From Elusimicrobia bacterium HGW-Elusimicrobia-1 (lineage in GTDB: Bacteria; Elusimicrobiota; Endomicrobiia; PHAN01): DNA of 64,000 nt. The translations under genes were made by a program, and so were the position numbers. The number at the start of each line of letters is the position of its first letter. Position 1 is the stretch's first letter. This document shows, piece by piece, positions 8,734 through 16,712 of this stretch. The notes below the pieces were generated by a model. It was not told the origin of the DNA. It made no database searches and worked only from the letters and a program-made list of their open reading frames with translations. The stretch lies in the NCBI GenBank assembly GCA_002841695.1, contig PHAN01000002.1, positions 154,807 to 218,806 of the forward strand, written 5' to 3'.

Positions 8734-9477
8734 ATGAAACCCGAAGATATACTCAAACAACGTCTTGCCGAACGCGATGCCAGACAGGCCGAGGTCGCCG
8801 AATCGTCGGGCCGGAAGCGCGCTCATCGCGCCGATGAAGACGATATCAACCCTGAGTCGCTATGGCTGATTCCCTACGGAAATATGATGACGGTGCTGAT
8901 GGTTCTTTTCCTGATTTTGTATTCGTTCACATATAACCAGAACTCATCGAGTTACGAACAGGTGCTTACGCAACTTCAGAGCGAATTCACCAAACTCGAC
9001 AAAAAAGCTCAGGAAAAATTCGAAGCCAAGCAAAAAGAAAGCCAGGCCGCCGCCGAGATATCGAATTATCTTTCCGAAAAAGGCCTGGACAAACTGGCGA
9101 ATGTGGACGTAAACGCCCAGCGCATCAGAATACAGCTGGCTACTCCCGTGTTGTTTGATTCCGGCGACGCCGAACTGAAACTGGAAGCGGCGTCCGTAAT
9201 GGATGAAATAGCCGAAATGCTGCGTAAAGTGCCCAACAAGGTCATAGTCGAGGGGCACACCGACAATATTCCCATAAGCACTCCGAAATATGCCAACAAC
9301 TGGGAGCTTTCCGTCGATCGCGCCATAAACGTGATAAACTATATGAACAAACTCGGAGTTCCGTCCGAAAGATTCGCCGCGGCCGGTTACGGCGAGTTTC
9401 AGCCGGTGGGAACCAACGATACCCTCGAAGGCCGCTCGAAAAACCGCCGCATCGAGTTCATAATAGTAAGGACATAA
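8734..9477 (+). CDS. Second MotB-like protein with the key Asp replaced by Asn
   Basis: 247 aa, the same layout as the upstream MotB: N-terminal charged tail, one membrane helix, and an OmpA-type domain (VEGHTDNIPISTPKYANN, VDRAINVINYM, AAGYGEFQPVGTND, KNRRIEFII). The helix begins IPYGNMMTVLMVLFLILYSF: the residue in the Asp32 position is N50 (codon AAT at 8881-8883). A MotB with Asn there is not expected to conduct protons in known stators. The C-terminal domain looks fully functional, so this is not an obviously decaying gene. It may form a mixed stator with the intact MotB, or a static anchor. Confidence 0.9.
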   Translation: MKPEDILKQRLAERDARQAEVAESSGRKRAHRADEDDINPESLWLIPYGNMMTVLMVLFLILYSFTYNQNSSSYEQVLTQLQSEFTKLDKKAQEKFEAKQKESQAAAEISNYLSEKGLDKLANVDVNAQRIRIQLATPVLFDSGDAELKLEAASVMDEIAEMLRKVPNKVIVEGHTDNIPISTPKYANNWELSVDRAINVINYMNKLGVPSERFAAAGYGEFQPVGTNDTLEGRSKNRRIEFIIVRT

Positions 9478-9496
9478 GTCGACAGATCCCGCCTAT

Positions 9497-10423
9497 ATGC
9501 AGTCGCTCCGAAAGCCGCTTTCCGCATACGTAATAGCCCCCGCGTGGCTTATAAAGTCCCGACGGGAGCATCTGCTTGCCGAGCGCAATCTCCGTCGGCT
9601 GGGATTCAACATTTTGAATCCCGCTTTCCGCCCCGCACACATGCTGTGCGCGGGGTCCGCCGCCAAGGCCGCTGAAATCAGGCGCGCCTTCCTTGACCCG
9701 CGCGCGGATGTCGTTATGGCTTTACGCGGCGGTTACGGCTCTATGAAAATATTGCCGTATCTGGACTTCTCCGTCATCAAAAAATCTCCGAAAATACTGG
9801 CCGGTTTCAGCGACCTCTCGGCGCTTCTGAATCCTATTTACGAAAAAACCGGCGTAATCGGTCTGCATTCTCCGATGTTATGGAACTTCACGTCCTTGCG
9901 ACCGCTTGCGACCCGCTCTTTTATCAACGCTCTCGACGGATTTCCGAATAAAAATCTTTTGGACGGGGCCGTCTCGCGGACTTTTGCGGCGGGCCGCTCG
10001 ACCGGTGTGCTGAAGGGGGGCAATCTCGTCACGCTCACCGCGCTCATAGGCACCCCGTGGGAGACGGACACGCGCGGAGCCGTGGTTTTCCTTGAGGACG
10101 TCGACGAGAAAATGCACGAAATAGACAGATGTCTCGCCCATTGGGCGCTGGCGGGCAAATTTCAAGGCATTCGCGGGCTGGCGCTGGGTGATTTCAGGGG
10201 CGTGGATACTCGCGCGGTATTCGATGTTATACGCTCTCTTGTCAATGTGAAATGCCCCGTTATATATTGTCCCGACGTCGGTCACGTCCCGCGCAAAATC
10301 ACGTTTCCCGTCGGGGCGCGGGTAGCCCTCAACGCTCCGCGTATATCCGGCACGGCCGCGCTCGAAGTGCTTTCGCTGGACGGCTATCCCGCCGTTGGCG
10401 GGCAATCCGCAAAAAACCAATGA
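9497..10423 (+). CDS. ldcA: LD-carboxypeptidase (peptidase S66, LdcA/MccF family)
   Basis: 308 aa. The nucleophile motif is LAGFSDLSALLN with Ser105. GGNLVTLTALIGTPWE and FLEDVDEKMHEID carry the conserved acidic part of the Ser-Glu-His triad, and the His is likely in DVGHVPRKITFPVG. RGGYGSMKILPYLDF is also typical. The enzyme removes the terminal D-Ala from murein tetrapeptides during cytoplasmic cell-wall recycling. MccF-like immunity hydrolases share the fold, but the cell-wall gene context favours LdcA. Its stop overlaps the spmA start (ATGA at 10420). Confidence 0.88.
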   Translation: MQSLRKPLSAYVIAPAWLIKSRREHLLAERNLRRLGFNILNPAFRPAHMLCAGSAAKAAEIRRAFLDPRADVVMALRGGYGSMKILPYLDFSVIKKSPKILAGFSDLSALLNPIYEKTGVIGLHSPMLWNFTSLRPLATRSFINALDGFPNKNLLDGAVSRTFAAGRSTGVLKGGNLVTLTALIGTPWETDTRGAVVFLEDVDEKMHEIDRCLAHWALAGKFQGIRGLALGDFRGVDTRAVFDVIRSLVNVKCPVIYCPDVGHVPRKITFPVGARVALNAPRISGTAALEVLSLDGYPAVGGQSAKNQ

Positions 10424-10998
10424 ACATATTATTCGTCGTAATAATATCCGTGAGCGCTCTGGCCGCCGTAGTCACCGGACGTCTGGGCGCTTTCACTCAG
10501 GGAGTTTTCGAGGGCGCCAAGTCGGCCGTCGAGGTATCGCTTTATCTTTTGGGCATAGTGTCCCTGTGGATGGGGATAACCAAGATACTCGAAGACGCCG
10601 GCCTGGTGGCAAAAATAGCCCGCTTTATGCGTCCCGCCGTCAGAATACTTTTCAGAAATATCCCGCCCGAACATCCGTCCCTGGCCTCCATTACCATGAA
10701 CTTCCTGGCTAATCTCTTCGGCCTCGGCAACGCGGCCACGCCTCTGGGCATAAAAGCCATGCGCGATTTGAGGTCTCTTGAACCCGACTCCGACGACATA
10801 ACGTTCGAGATGATGCTTTTTATAGTCATAAATACGGCCAGTATTCAGCTTATCCCGTTTACCGTCGTGGGTCTTTTGGCGCAATACGGCTCGTCTAATC
10901 CGTCGGCGATAATTCTGCCCACTATAACGGCCACCTTGATATCCGCGGTAACGGCCGTGCTCATACTTTTTGCCTTCAGGAAGTTTTCCAAGAAATGA
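10420..10998 (+). CDS. spmA: SpmA-like nucleoside-recognition (Gate) domain membrane protein
   Basis: 192 aa. The start is the ATGA overlap with ldcA; a longer in-frame extension begins inside ldcA and is rejected. There are about four hydrophobic segments, with the family motif NFLANLFGLGNAATPLGIKA and LFIVINTASIQLIPFTVVG. SpmA and SpmB are needed for spore-core dehydration in Bacillus and Clostridium, but homologues are widespread in non-sporulating bacteria, where the substrate is unknown. It overlaps spmB by 4 nt. Linkage to an LD-carboxypeptidase parallels the dacF-spmA-spmB operon of Bacillus, hinting at a cell-wall role. Confidence 0.88.
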   Translation: MNILFVVIISVSALAAVVTGRLGAFTQGVFEGAKSAVEVSLYLLGIVSLWMGITKILEDAGLVAKIARFMRPAVRILFRNIPPEHPSLASITMNFLANLFGLGNAATPLGIKAMRDLRSLEPDSDDITFEMMLFIVINTASIQLIPFTVVGLLAQYGSSNPSAIILPTITATLISAVTAVLILFAFRKFSKK

Positions 10999-11528
10999 TA
11001 AAAACTTTTGAATATCTCTCGACGGCCGTCATACCCGCGTTTCTTCTTTTCGCCGTAATTTTCGGCGCGGCGCGGAAAGTCAGGGTCTACGACTCTTTCG
11101 TCGCCGGAGCCAGGGACGGACTTGGACTGATAGCCAAAATATTTCCTTATATTCTGGCGGTTCTTGTGGCAGTAAGGACTTTTCAGGCGTCGGGCGCGTT
11201 CGAGATATTGCAGAAAGCGTTCTCAAAAACCCTCGGCGCGCTCTCGATTCCGGCCGAGGCATTGGGCGTGGCTCTGGTAAAGCCCTTGTCGGGTTCGGCT
11301 TCGCTTGCCGTTTTTGCCGACGTACTTAAAAATACCGGAGCCGATTCGCTGCCGTCTCTTATGTCGGCGGTAATAATGGGAAGCGCCGAGACGACCTTTT
11401 ATGTGCTGGCCGTATATCTGGGGGCGGTAGGAATTAAAAAAACCAAATATCTGGTGCCGGTGTGCGTTATGTCCGACGCAATAGGAATAGTCGTGGCGAT
11501 AATCACGGCGAAACTTTTTTTCAAATAG
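10995..11528 (+). CDS. spmB: SpmB-like nucleoside-recognition domain membrane protein
   Basis: 177 aa, starting in an ATGA overlap with spmA. Hydrophobic segments alternate with the Gate-domain signature VKPLSGSASLAVFADVL and VIMGSAETTFYVLAVY, and it ends with a hydrophobic helix (GIVVAIITAKLFF). It is presumed to form a complex with SpmA in the inner membrane. Transport of a nucleoside or wall-related molecule is only suggested by the fold. The gene ends 8 bp before a hairpin repeat followed by six T residues, which could terminate the ldcA-spmA-spmB unit. Confidence 0.88.
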   Translation: MIKTFEYLSTAVIPAFLLFAVIFGAARKVRVYDSFVAGARDGLGLIAKIFPYILAVLVAVRTFQASGAFEILQKAFSKTLGALSIPAEALGVALVKPLSGSASLAVFADVLKNTGADSLPSLMSAVIMGSAETTFYVLAVYLGAVGIKKTKYLVPVCVMSDAIGIVVAIITAKLFFK

Positions 11529-11536
11529 CATAATGC

Positions 11537-11626
11537 AGTGGTTAGTGACGAGTGGATAGTGGCGAGTAAAAATGAGCACTGCTACTAACAACTTGCCACT
11601 GGTCGCTATCCACTACCCACTTTTTT
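11537..11626. repeat. Inverted period-7 arrays with T-run after spmB; possible terminator
   Basis: Arm 1 is 11537-11567 (GTGGTTA/GTGACGA/GTGGATA/GTGGCGA). Arm 2 is 11591-11621 (GCCACTGGTCGCTATCCACT core). About 22 of 31 positions pair, fewer than in the other two copies. Arm 2 runs into TTTTTT at 11621-11626, so this copy could act as a rho-independent-like terminator. It ends 3 bp before the next start codon. Confidence 0.7.
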
Positions 11627-11629
11627 GAC

Positions 11630-12346
11630 ATGTGCCGCGTTTTGGGAATAAAAAACTACTCTAAGAATATCCACCTGCCGCTGGTCGGCGAGTTTTTGCG
11701 CCTTGCGGTTTGCGGCCGCGTGCCCGAAAATTCCAAACCCGGCCACACCGACGGCTGGGGCTTTGCCGGCTATGACGCCGCGGGCGCTCCGTCGGTAGTT
11801 AAAAGCGGGGGGTCGGCCATAGACGAAAGAAACAGGATTCTCGACGAGATTAAAAAAATCGACGCCTCGCCGGTTCTCATCGTCCACCTGCGGAAATCCG
11901 CCTGGGACGACACGACATACGCCCGCCACGCCCATCCCTTTACGTTCGACAAATATATTTTCGCCCACAACGGCACCGTCGAAGATTACAAAAATCTTGC
12001 GGGCGAAATACCGTCCGATATCCGTCCGGCCGACGATTCTTGCGATACCGAGGTATTGTTCAGGTATCTTGCGGGGCGCGTAATGAGCGGACATTTGCCG
12101 TCGGTTTATAATAATTTGCGCGCGGCTTTCGCGGACGTCGCCGTAAATCGCGCGCACACGTCCCTGACGTCGCTTTTTTCCGACGGCAAAGACATCTACG
12201 CTTTCCGCGAATATACCAAGCGGCCGGATTATTACACCATCCACGCCGCGTCTGTCGGATATTCGGCGGTGGTTTCTTCCGAACCTCTGCCCGGAATCAA
12301 AACAAACTGGCGGCCTATGGAAGCCGGCGAACTTCTCCGTCTCTGA
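11630..12346 (+). CDS. Class II glutamine amidotransferase (YafJ/GATase_4-like)
   Basis: 238 aa. The start MCRVLGI exposes Cys2 as the N-terminal nucleophile after Met removal, as in Ntn-type class II glutaminases. HTDGWGFAGYD, IVHLRKSAW, HAHPFTFDKYIFAHNGTVEDY and DSCDTEVLFRYL are the family motifs for glutamine binding. There is no fused synthase domain, so the acceptor is unknown; this matches YafJ-type standalone proteins. No partner gene is evident nearby. Confidence 0.85.
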   Translation: MCRVLGIKNYSKNIHLPLVGEFLRLAVCGRVPENSKPGHTDGWGFAGYDAAGAPSVVKSGGSAIDERNRILDEIKKIDASPVLIVHLRKSAWDDTTYARHAHPFTFDKYIFAHNGTVEDYKNLAGEIPSDIRPADDSCDTEVLFRYLAGRVMSGHLPSVYNNLRAAFADVAVNRAHTSLTSLFSDGKDIYAFREYTKRPDYYTIHAASVGYSAVVSSEPLPGIKTNWRPMEAGELLRL

Positions 12347-12403
12347 TACCCTCGAAAAATAGTATACTCTTACCGCCTGAACCTGTCGCGACGCGGGAAA
12401 ACA

Positions 12404-13489
12404 ATGAAATACTTCATAAAAACTTTCGGATGCCAGATGAACGCGGCCGATTCGGATTTTGTGGCCGACGCGCTTGAAAGGCGCGGCTATGAACGGAACG
12501 ATGCGCCGGAAAACTCCGATTTTATCGTCGTAAACACCTGCACCGTCCGACAACACGCCGAAGACCGCGCGCTGTCGTATCTCGGGACGCTCAGAAAAAT
12601 CAAAACGCGCAATCCCGCGGCGAGAATATTTCTTATAGGTTGCGCGGCGACGCGTCTCGGAAAAGAAATTAAGCGAAGATTTCCTCACGTTGACGGCATC
12701 GTACCGGCTCCCCGGATAGAAAGTTTCGACGCGGAGTTCGGCGGTGAAAGCGTTTCGTCCGCGCGCGTCGGACAGCGGGGAAAAATCTCCGCCTCCCCGA
12801 ACGGCCAGCGCGCGCGCGAATTCGTTACCATATCGCGCGGCTGCTCCAATTTCTGCTCCTATTGCATTGTCCCTTACGTTCGCGGCCCGCATATATCCCG
12901 CCCGCAGCGGGAAATAATCTCCGACGTGGAAGATGTCGTAAAAAGCGGCCCGGGGCGGATAACTCTTCTGGGACAGAACGTAAATTCTTATTCTTCGGAA
13001 GGAATGAGCTTTGCCCGCCTGCTTAAAACCGTTTCCGCCGCCGAAGGCGTCGAAAGCGTGGGGTTTCTCACAAGTCATCCCAGGGATATGAGCGATGAAA
13101 TAATAATCGCCGCCGCCGGCGAGCCGAAAGTCAGAAAGCATTTTCACTTGCCCGCTCAGTCGGGATCCGACAGGATACTTTCTCTGATGAATCGCGGATA
13201 CACGCGCGCGCGGTACCTTAAAGTGATTGAAAGCGTCCGCAGGAATTGTCCGTCGGCCGAGATCACCACGGACATAATTGTCGGCTATCCGTCGGAAAAA
13301 CCGGAGGAATTCGAAGATACCCTTTCGCTTATCCGCGAAGTTCGCTTCGACGGCTTTTTCGCGTTCAAATATTCTCCGCGCGAGGGTACGGCCTCCGCCG
13401 TTATGGCCGACGATGTGCCGGTACATGAAAAGGAACGCCGACTGGCGCTCGCGCTCGAACTTTGCCCGTCGAAGGCGGCCCGCGCGTGA
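12404..13489 (+). CDS. miaB: MiaB-type tRNA methylthiotransferase lacking the TRAM domain
   Basis: 361 aa. The N-terminal MTTase domain has KTFGCQMNAADSD (C10), NTCTVRQHAED (C46) and IGCAA (C80) for the auxiliary 4Fe-4S cluster. The radical-SAM domain has SRGCSNFCSYCIVPYVRG (C147, C151, C154) and LLGQNVNSY. Sequence details match MiaB (ms2i6A37 formation) rather than MtaB or RimO. The protein stops at KERRLALALELCPSKAARA, just where MiaB (usually ~440 aa) continues into the ~65-aa TRAM RNA-binding domain. No TRAM-like sequence is visible in other frames downstream, so the domain seems absent rather than frameshifted. The GTGA stop overlaps the next gene. Confidence 0.88.
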   Translation: MKYFIKTFGCQMNAADSDFVADALERRGYERNDAPENSDFIVVNTCTVRQHAEDRALSYLGTLRKIKTRNPAARIFLIGCAATRLGKEIKRRFPHVDGIVPAPRIESFDAEFGGESVSSARVGQRGKISASPNGQRAREFVTISRGCSNFCSYCIVPYVRGPHISRPQREIISDVEDVVKSGPGRITLLGQNVNSYSSEGMSFARLLKTVSAAEGVESVGFLTSHPRDMSDEIIIAAAGEPKVRKHFHLPAQSGSDRILSLMNRGYTRARYLKVIESVRRNCPSAEITTDIIVGYPSEKPEEFEDTLSLIREVRFDGFFAFKYSPREGTASAVMADDVPVHEKERRLALALELCPSKAARA

Positions 13490-14070
13490 AAAATTTGCGT
13501 GTCCTTCTTGCGGCTTCGGCCGCCGCGGGCAAGAGAAAACTTCTCCGCCACAAATTCATTATCGCATTATTGGTTCCGGCCGCGCTCTTGGCCATAAACG
13601 CGCCCGGAATTATCAAATCGCTGGTTTATTACGATGTGATCAGGGAACACGCCGTCAGGCGCGACATAGACCCGCTTCTGGTCGTATCCATAATCTACGC
13701 GGAATCGAGTTTCATGCCCGCCGCCGAGTCGCACAAAGGCGCAGTGGGACTTATGCAGATTATTCCCTCGACTTTTGCCGAATTGAGAAAAGAACTCGGC
13801 ATGAAGAACGACGTAAGCGTCCTGAAAGATCCGCGTGTCAACATTAAGGTGGGCGTTTATTATCTTGCCAAGCTCCGTCGGGAGAGATGGGTAGAGAGCG
13901 ACATCGAGCTTCTGGCGGCCTACAATGCCGGTCGCGGGAAAGCCCTTTCGTGGAAAAGGGATTCGGGCGGCAGGTTGACGGCCGAAAAAATACCTTACAA
14001 GGAAACGCGCGACTATGTCGCCAAAGTCACGCGCACTCACAGATGGCTGAAAAAAATATCGGGAAAATAA
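13486..14070 (+). CDS. Membrane-anchored lytic transglycosylase (SLT domain)
   Basis: 194 aa from the GTG at 13486, chosen because it makes a GTGA overlap with miaB; an upstream TTG at 13462 is possible. An N-terminal membrane anchor (about 24-40) precedes an SLT domain with the catalytic Glu73 in IIYAESSF, then GAVGLMQIIPSTF, NIKVGVYYLAKL and LLAAYNAG. It resembles E. coli EmtA or the Slt70 C-domain and cleaves murein glycan strands with 1,6-anhydro products. It is followed, with overlap, by mutS. Confidence 0.9.
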   Translation: MKNLRVLLAASAAAGKRKLLRHKFIIALLVPAALLAINAPGIIKSLVYYDVIREHAVRRDIDPLLVVSIIYAESSFMPAAESHKGAVGLMQIIPSTFAELRKELGMKNDVSVLKDPRVNIKVGVYYLAKLRRERWVESDIELLAAYNAGRGKALSWKRDSGGRLTAEKIPYKETRDYVAKVTRTHRWLKKISGK

Positions 14071-16712
14071 AATCCGGCGGGACTTCGGGACACGGGGATA
14101 TAACGCCCCTGATGAGCCAGTATGCCGCCATAAAATCCGCGCATCCGGATTACATAGTATTTTTCCGTCTCGGCGATTTCTATGAAATGTTCGGCGACGA
14201 CGCCGTAGAGGCGTCGCCTATTCTGGGTGTACTGCTGACTAAAAGACAGCAAACGCCTATGTGCGGCGTGCCTCACCACTCCTCGGCAAACTATATAAAA
14301 ACGCTTTTGGCGGCGGGCAAGAAAATCGCCTTATGCGAGCAGGCCGAAGCGTCCGACGGCCCAAAAAAACTGTTGAACCGACGGGTCGTCCGCCTGATAA
14401 CGCCCGGAACGGTGTGGGAGGAAAACCTTCTCGACGCCCGACGGTCCAACTACGTGATGGCCGTCGCCGCCGGTCCCGACGGTCTTGCCGGCATCGCCGC
14501 GGCGGACATCAGCGCCTCCGACGCTTACATCGCCGAAATTCCTGTGTCCGAACTCGCGGGGGAAATAGCGGCGCTCTCGCCGGGGGAAATCATAGTCCAG
14601 GAGTCGCGCTTCGCCGACTTCAAAAAAATCTTAACAGGCGCCGCGCTCCTTACGGCCGAACCCGACTGGTTTTTCGACGAAAACAGGGCGCTTGCCAAAA
14701 TGACCGAGACCGCCGGCGTAGCCACGTGGAAGTCCATCGACCCGGGAACGCACGCCGCCGCCCGCTCGGCGATGGGCGGGCTGCTCTCGTATCTGGAGCG
14801 CATACGTTTTCCCGATTCGGGCAAGGTAGTGTCGTCGGCGGTTTTCAGATCGCCCTCGGACGTCCTCCGGCTGGATTCGTCGGCCATAAAAACGCTTGAA
14901 ATCGTGTCAAATATGCGCGACGGTTCCGTCGAGGGCACGCTGCTTGAAGTGCTCGACGATACCGCTACGCCCGCCGGCGCGCGACTGCTTAAAAAGACGC
15001 TTCTGGCGCCGCTCACCGACCCATCGGCCATATCCCGCCGTCACGAATGCGTGGGATTCCTCGTCGAAGATTCTTTTCTGCGCCGCATCCTCCGCGAGGA
15101 ACTCGCCGGCGTGGGCGACGTCGAAAGAATCCTGACGCGTCTGAGCGCGGCCTCCGCCTCGCCGCGCGAAATCCATCATCTTTCCGCGTCGCTAAAAAAA
15201 GCCGCGCGGATAAAAAAAGCTTTCGACGGCGATTCGTCGCCGTCCATGGCGCCGCCTCCTCCTCTTTTGGCGGAAACGCTTTCGCGGATAACGTCGCTTG
15301 AAGACGTGACTTCACGCATTGACGCGGCGATAGACCCCGACGGCGGCGCCGACGGGTTCATCAGGGCGGGTTTCGACTCCGAACTCGACGGACTCGGCGG
15401 AATAGCTGCCGGCGCGCGCGACTGCATACTCGAACTCGAACGAAGCGAAAAAAGCCGTACGGGAATTAATTCTCTGAAGATAGGTTATAACTCCGTCAGC
15501 GGATATTTCATAGAAGTCACCAAAGTCCATTCCGTTTCGGTTCCTTCGGATTACACCCGCAGACAAACTCTGGCCCACGCCGAACGATACTCGGTTCCCG
15601 CGCTCGTGGACATAGAGCAAAAAATACTTCACGCCGCGGAGCGCGCCGAAGCGCGCCGGAAACTGCTGCTCGACGGCATAAGAGATCTCATCCTGGCGCG
15701 AAAAAAGGAAATATCCGCCTTGAGCTCCGCCGTCGCCCTCATAGATGTTTTGTGCTCCTTCGCACAGACGGCCGCGTCCGGACTCTGGACGCGCCCGTCG
15801 ATGAACTCTATGGACGCCATCGACATTAAGAACCTCAGGCATCCCGCGGTGGAGCATCGGCTTCACGCCGGAAAGTTTGTCCCGAACGACGTACTCCTCG
15901 ACGGAAATCAAAATCAGATAATTCTTTTGACCGGCCCCAATATGGCGGGCAAGTCCACTTATCTCAGGCAGACGGCCATCGCCGTTGTTCTGGCGCAGGC
16001 GGGTTCGTTCGTGCCCGCTACCTGCGCCGTGATGGGCGTGGTCGACAGGATATTCACCCGCATAGGTTCCGCCGACAATCTGGCGGGCGGGGAATCCACA
16101 TTTATGGTCGAGATGACCGAGACCGCGTCCATCCTGCGCGGCATGACTCCGCGTTCTCTGATTATTCTCGACGAGGTCGGCAGGGGCACGTCCACTTTCG
16201 ACGGAATATCGATAGCGTGGGCCATAGTCGAATATCTGCACGAGCGCGCCCAGTCGCCCGACGGCGAGCCGCTGGGCGGACCCAAGGTGCTGTTCGCGAC
16301 GCATTATTTCGAGCTTACGGAATTGTCGGAAAAGCTGCCTCGCGTAAAAAATCTCAGTGTAAGCGTAAGCGAATGGAAAAACGAAGTCGTGTTCCTGCAT
16401 AAAATCGAGCCCGGCGCGGCGGACCGTTCCTACGGAATCCATGTGGCAAAACTCGCGGGAATGCCGTCGGACATAATAGATTCGAGCCGCAGAATCCTCG
16501 CCGATTTACAGACCAATTCACACGGCCTGCTCAAGAAAAAAACCGCCGAGGGATCGTCTGCGTCCCAGATGGATTTTGAGGATTTTCTGATATTTGATAA
16601 ACTTCGGAATATCGACGTGGAAAGCATCACACCCGTCGAGGCGCTTAATCTTCTGGCGGATATCGCCGGAGCTTCGGTCGCAAAGGCCAAAAAAACGGAG
16701 AAACCACAATGA
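14043..16712 (+). CDS. mutS: DNA mismatch repair protein MutS
   Basis: 889 aa from the ATG at 14043, which overlaps the preceding gene by 28 nt; the longer in-frame ORF start is rejected because it runs far into that gene. The mismatch-reading motif FRLGDFYEMFG holds F46 and E48. Connector, lever and clamp regions follow. The ATPase P-loop TGPNMAGKSTYLRQ is near residue 631, with GESTFMVEMTET, LIILDEVGRGTSTFDG (Walker B) and FATHYFELTEL. It recognises mismatches and recruits MutL, encoded 414 bp further on. Confidence 0.97.
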   Translation: MAEKNIGKIKSGGTSGHGDITPLMSQYAAIKSAHPDYIVFFRLGDFYEMFGDDAVEASPILGVLLTKRQQTPMCGVPHHSSANYIKTLLAAGKKIALCEQAEASDGPKKLLNRRVVRLITPGTVWEENLLDARRSNYVMAVAAGPDGLAGIAAADISASDAYIAEIPVSELAGEIAALSPGEIIVQESRFADFKKILTGAALLTAEPDWFFDENRALAKMTETAGVATWKSIDPGTHAAARSAMGGLLSYLERIRFPDSGKVVSSAVFRSPSDVLRLDSSAIKTLEIVSNMRDGSVEGTLLEVLDDTATPAGARLLKKTLLAPLTDPSAISRRHECVGFLVEDSFLRRILREELAGVGDVERILTRLSAASASPREIHHLSASLKKAARIKKAFDGDSSPSMAPPPPLLAETLSRITSLEDVTSRIDAAIDPDGGADGFIRAGFDSELDGLGGIAAGARDCILELERSEKSRTGINSLKIGYNSVSGYFIEVTKVHSVSVPSDYTRRQTLAHAERYSVPALVDIEQKILHAAERAEARRKLLLDGIRDLILARKKEISALSSAVALIDVLCSFAQTAASGLWTRPSMNSMDAIDIKNLRHPAVEHRLHAGKFVPNDVLLDGNQNQIILLTGPNMAGKSTYLRQTAIAVVLAQAGSFVPATCAVMGVVDRIFTRIGSADNLAGGESTFMVEMTETASILRGMTPRSLIILDEVGRGTSTFDGISIAWAIVEYLHERAQSPDGEPLGGPKVLFATHYFELTELSEKLPRVKNLSVSVSEWKNEVVFLHKIEPGAADRSYGIHVAKLAGMPSDIIDSSRRILADLQTNSHGLLKKKTAEGSSASQMDFEDFLIFDKLRNIDVESITPVEALNLLADIAGASVAKAKKTEKPQ

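Noticed and set aside
10420-11528. SpmA/SpmB as evidence of sporulation
   Set aside because: These families are common in non-sporulating bacteria and no other sporulation gene is in the window.
11606-13426. 606-codon minus-strand open frame
   Set aside because: It lies antisense to the glutamine amidotransferase and miaB genes, both with clear motifs; its translation is low-complexity, Arg/Gly-rich and without domains. Long antisense frames are common where third positions are GC-rich.
13278-13847. Frameshifted TRAM domain of MiaB in another frame
   Set aside because: The alternative frames downstream show no TRAM-like beta-barrel sequence, and the lytic transglycosylase gene occupies the region.
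13887-14042. N-terminal extension of MutS
   Set aside because: The upstream in-frame stretch is wholly inside the lytic transglycosylase gene and its residues do not resemble MutS; the ATG at 14043 gives a normal N-terminus.
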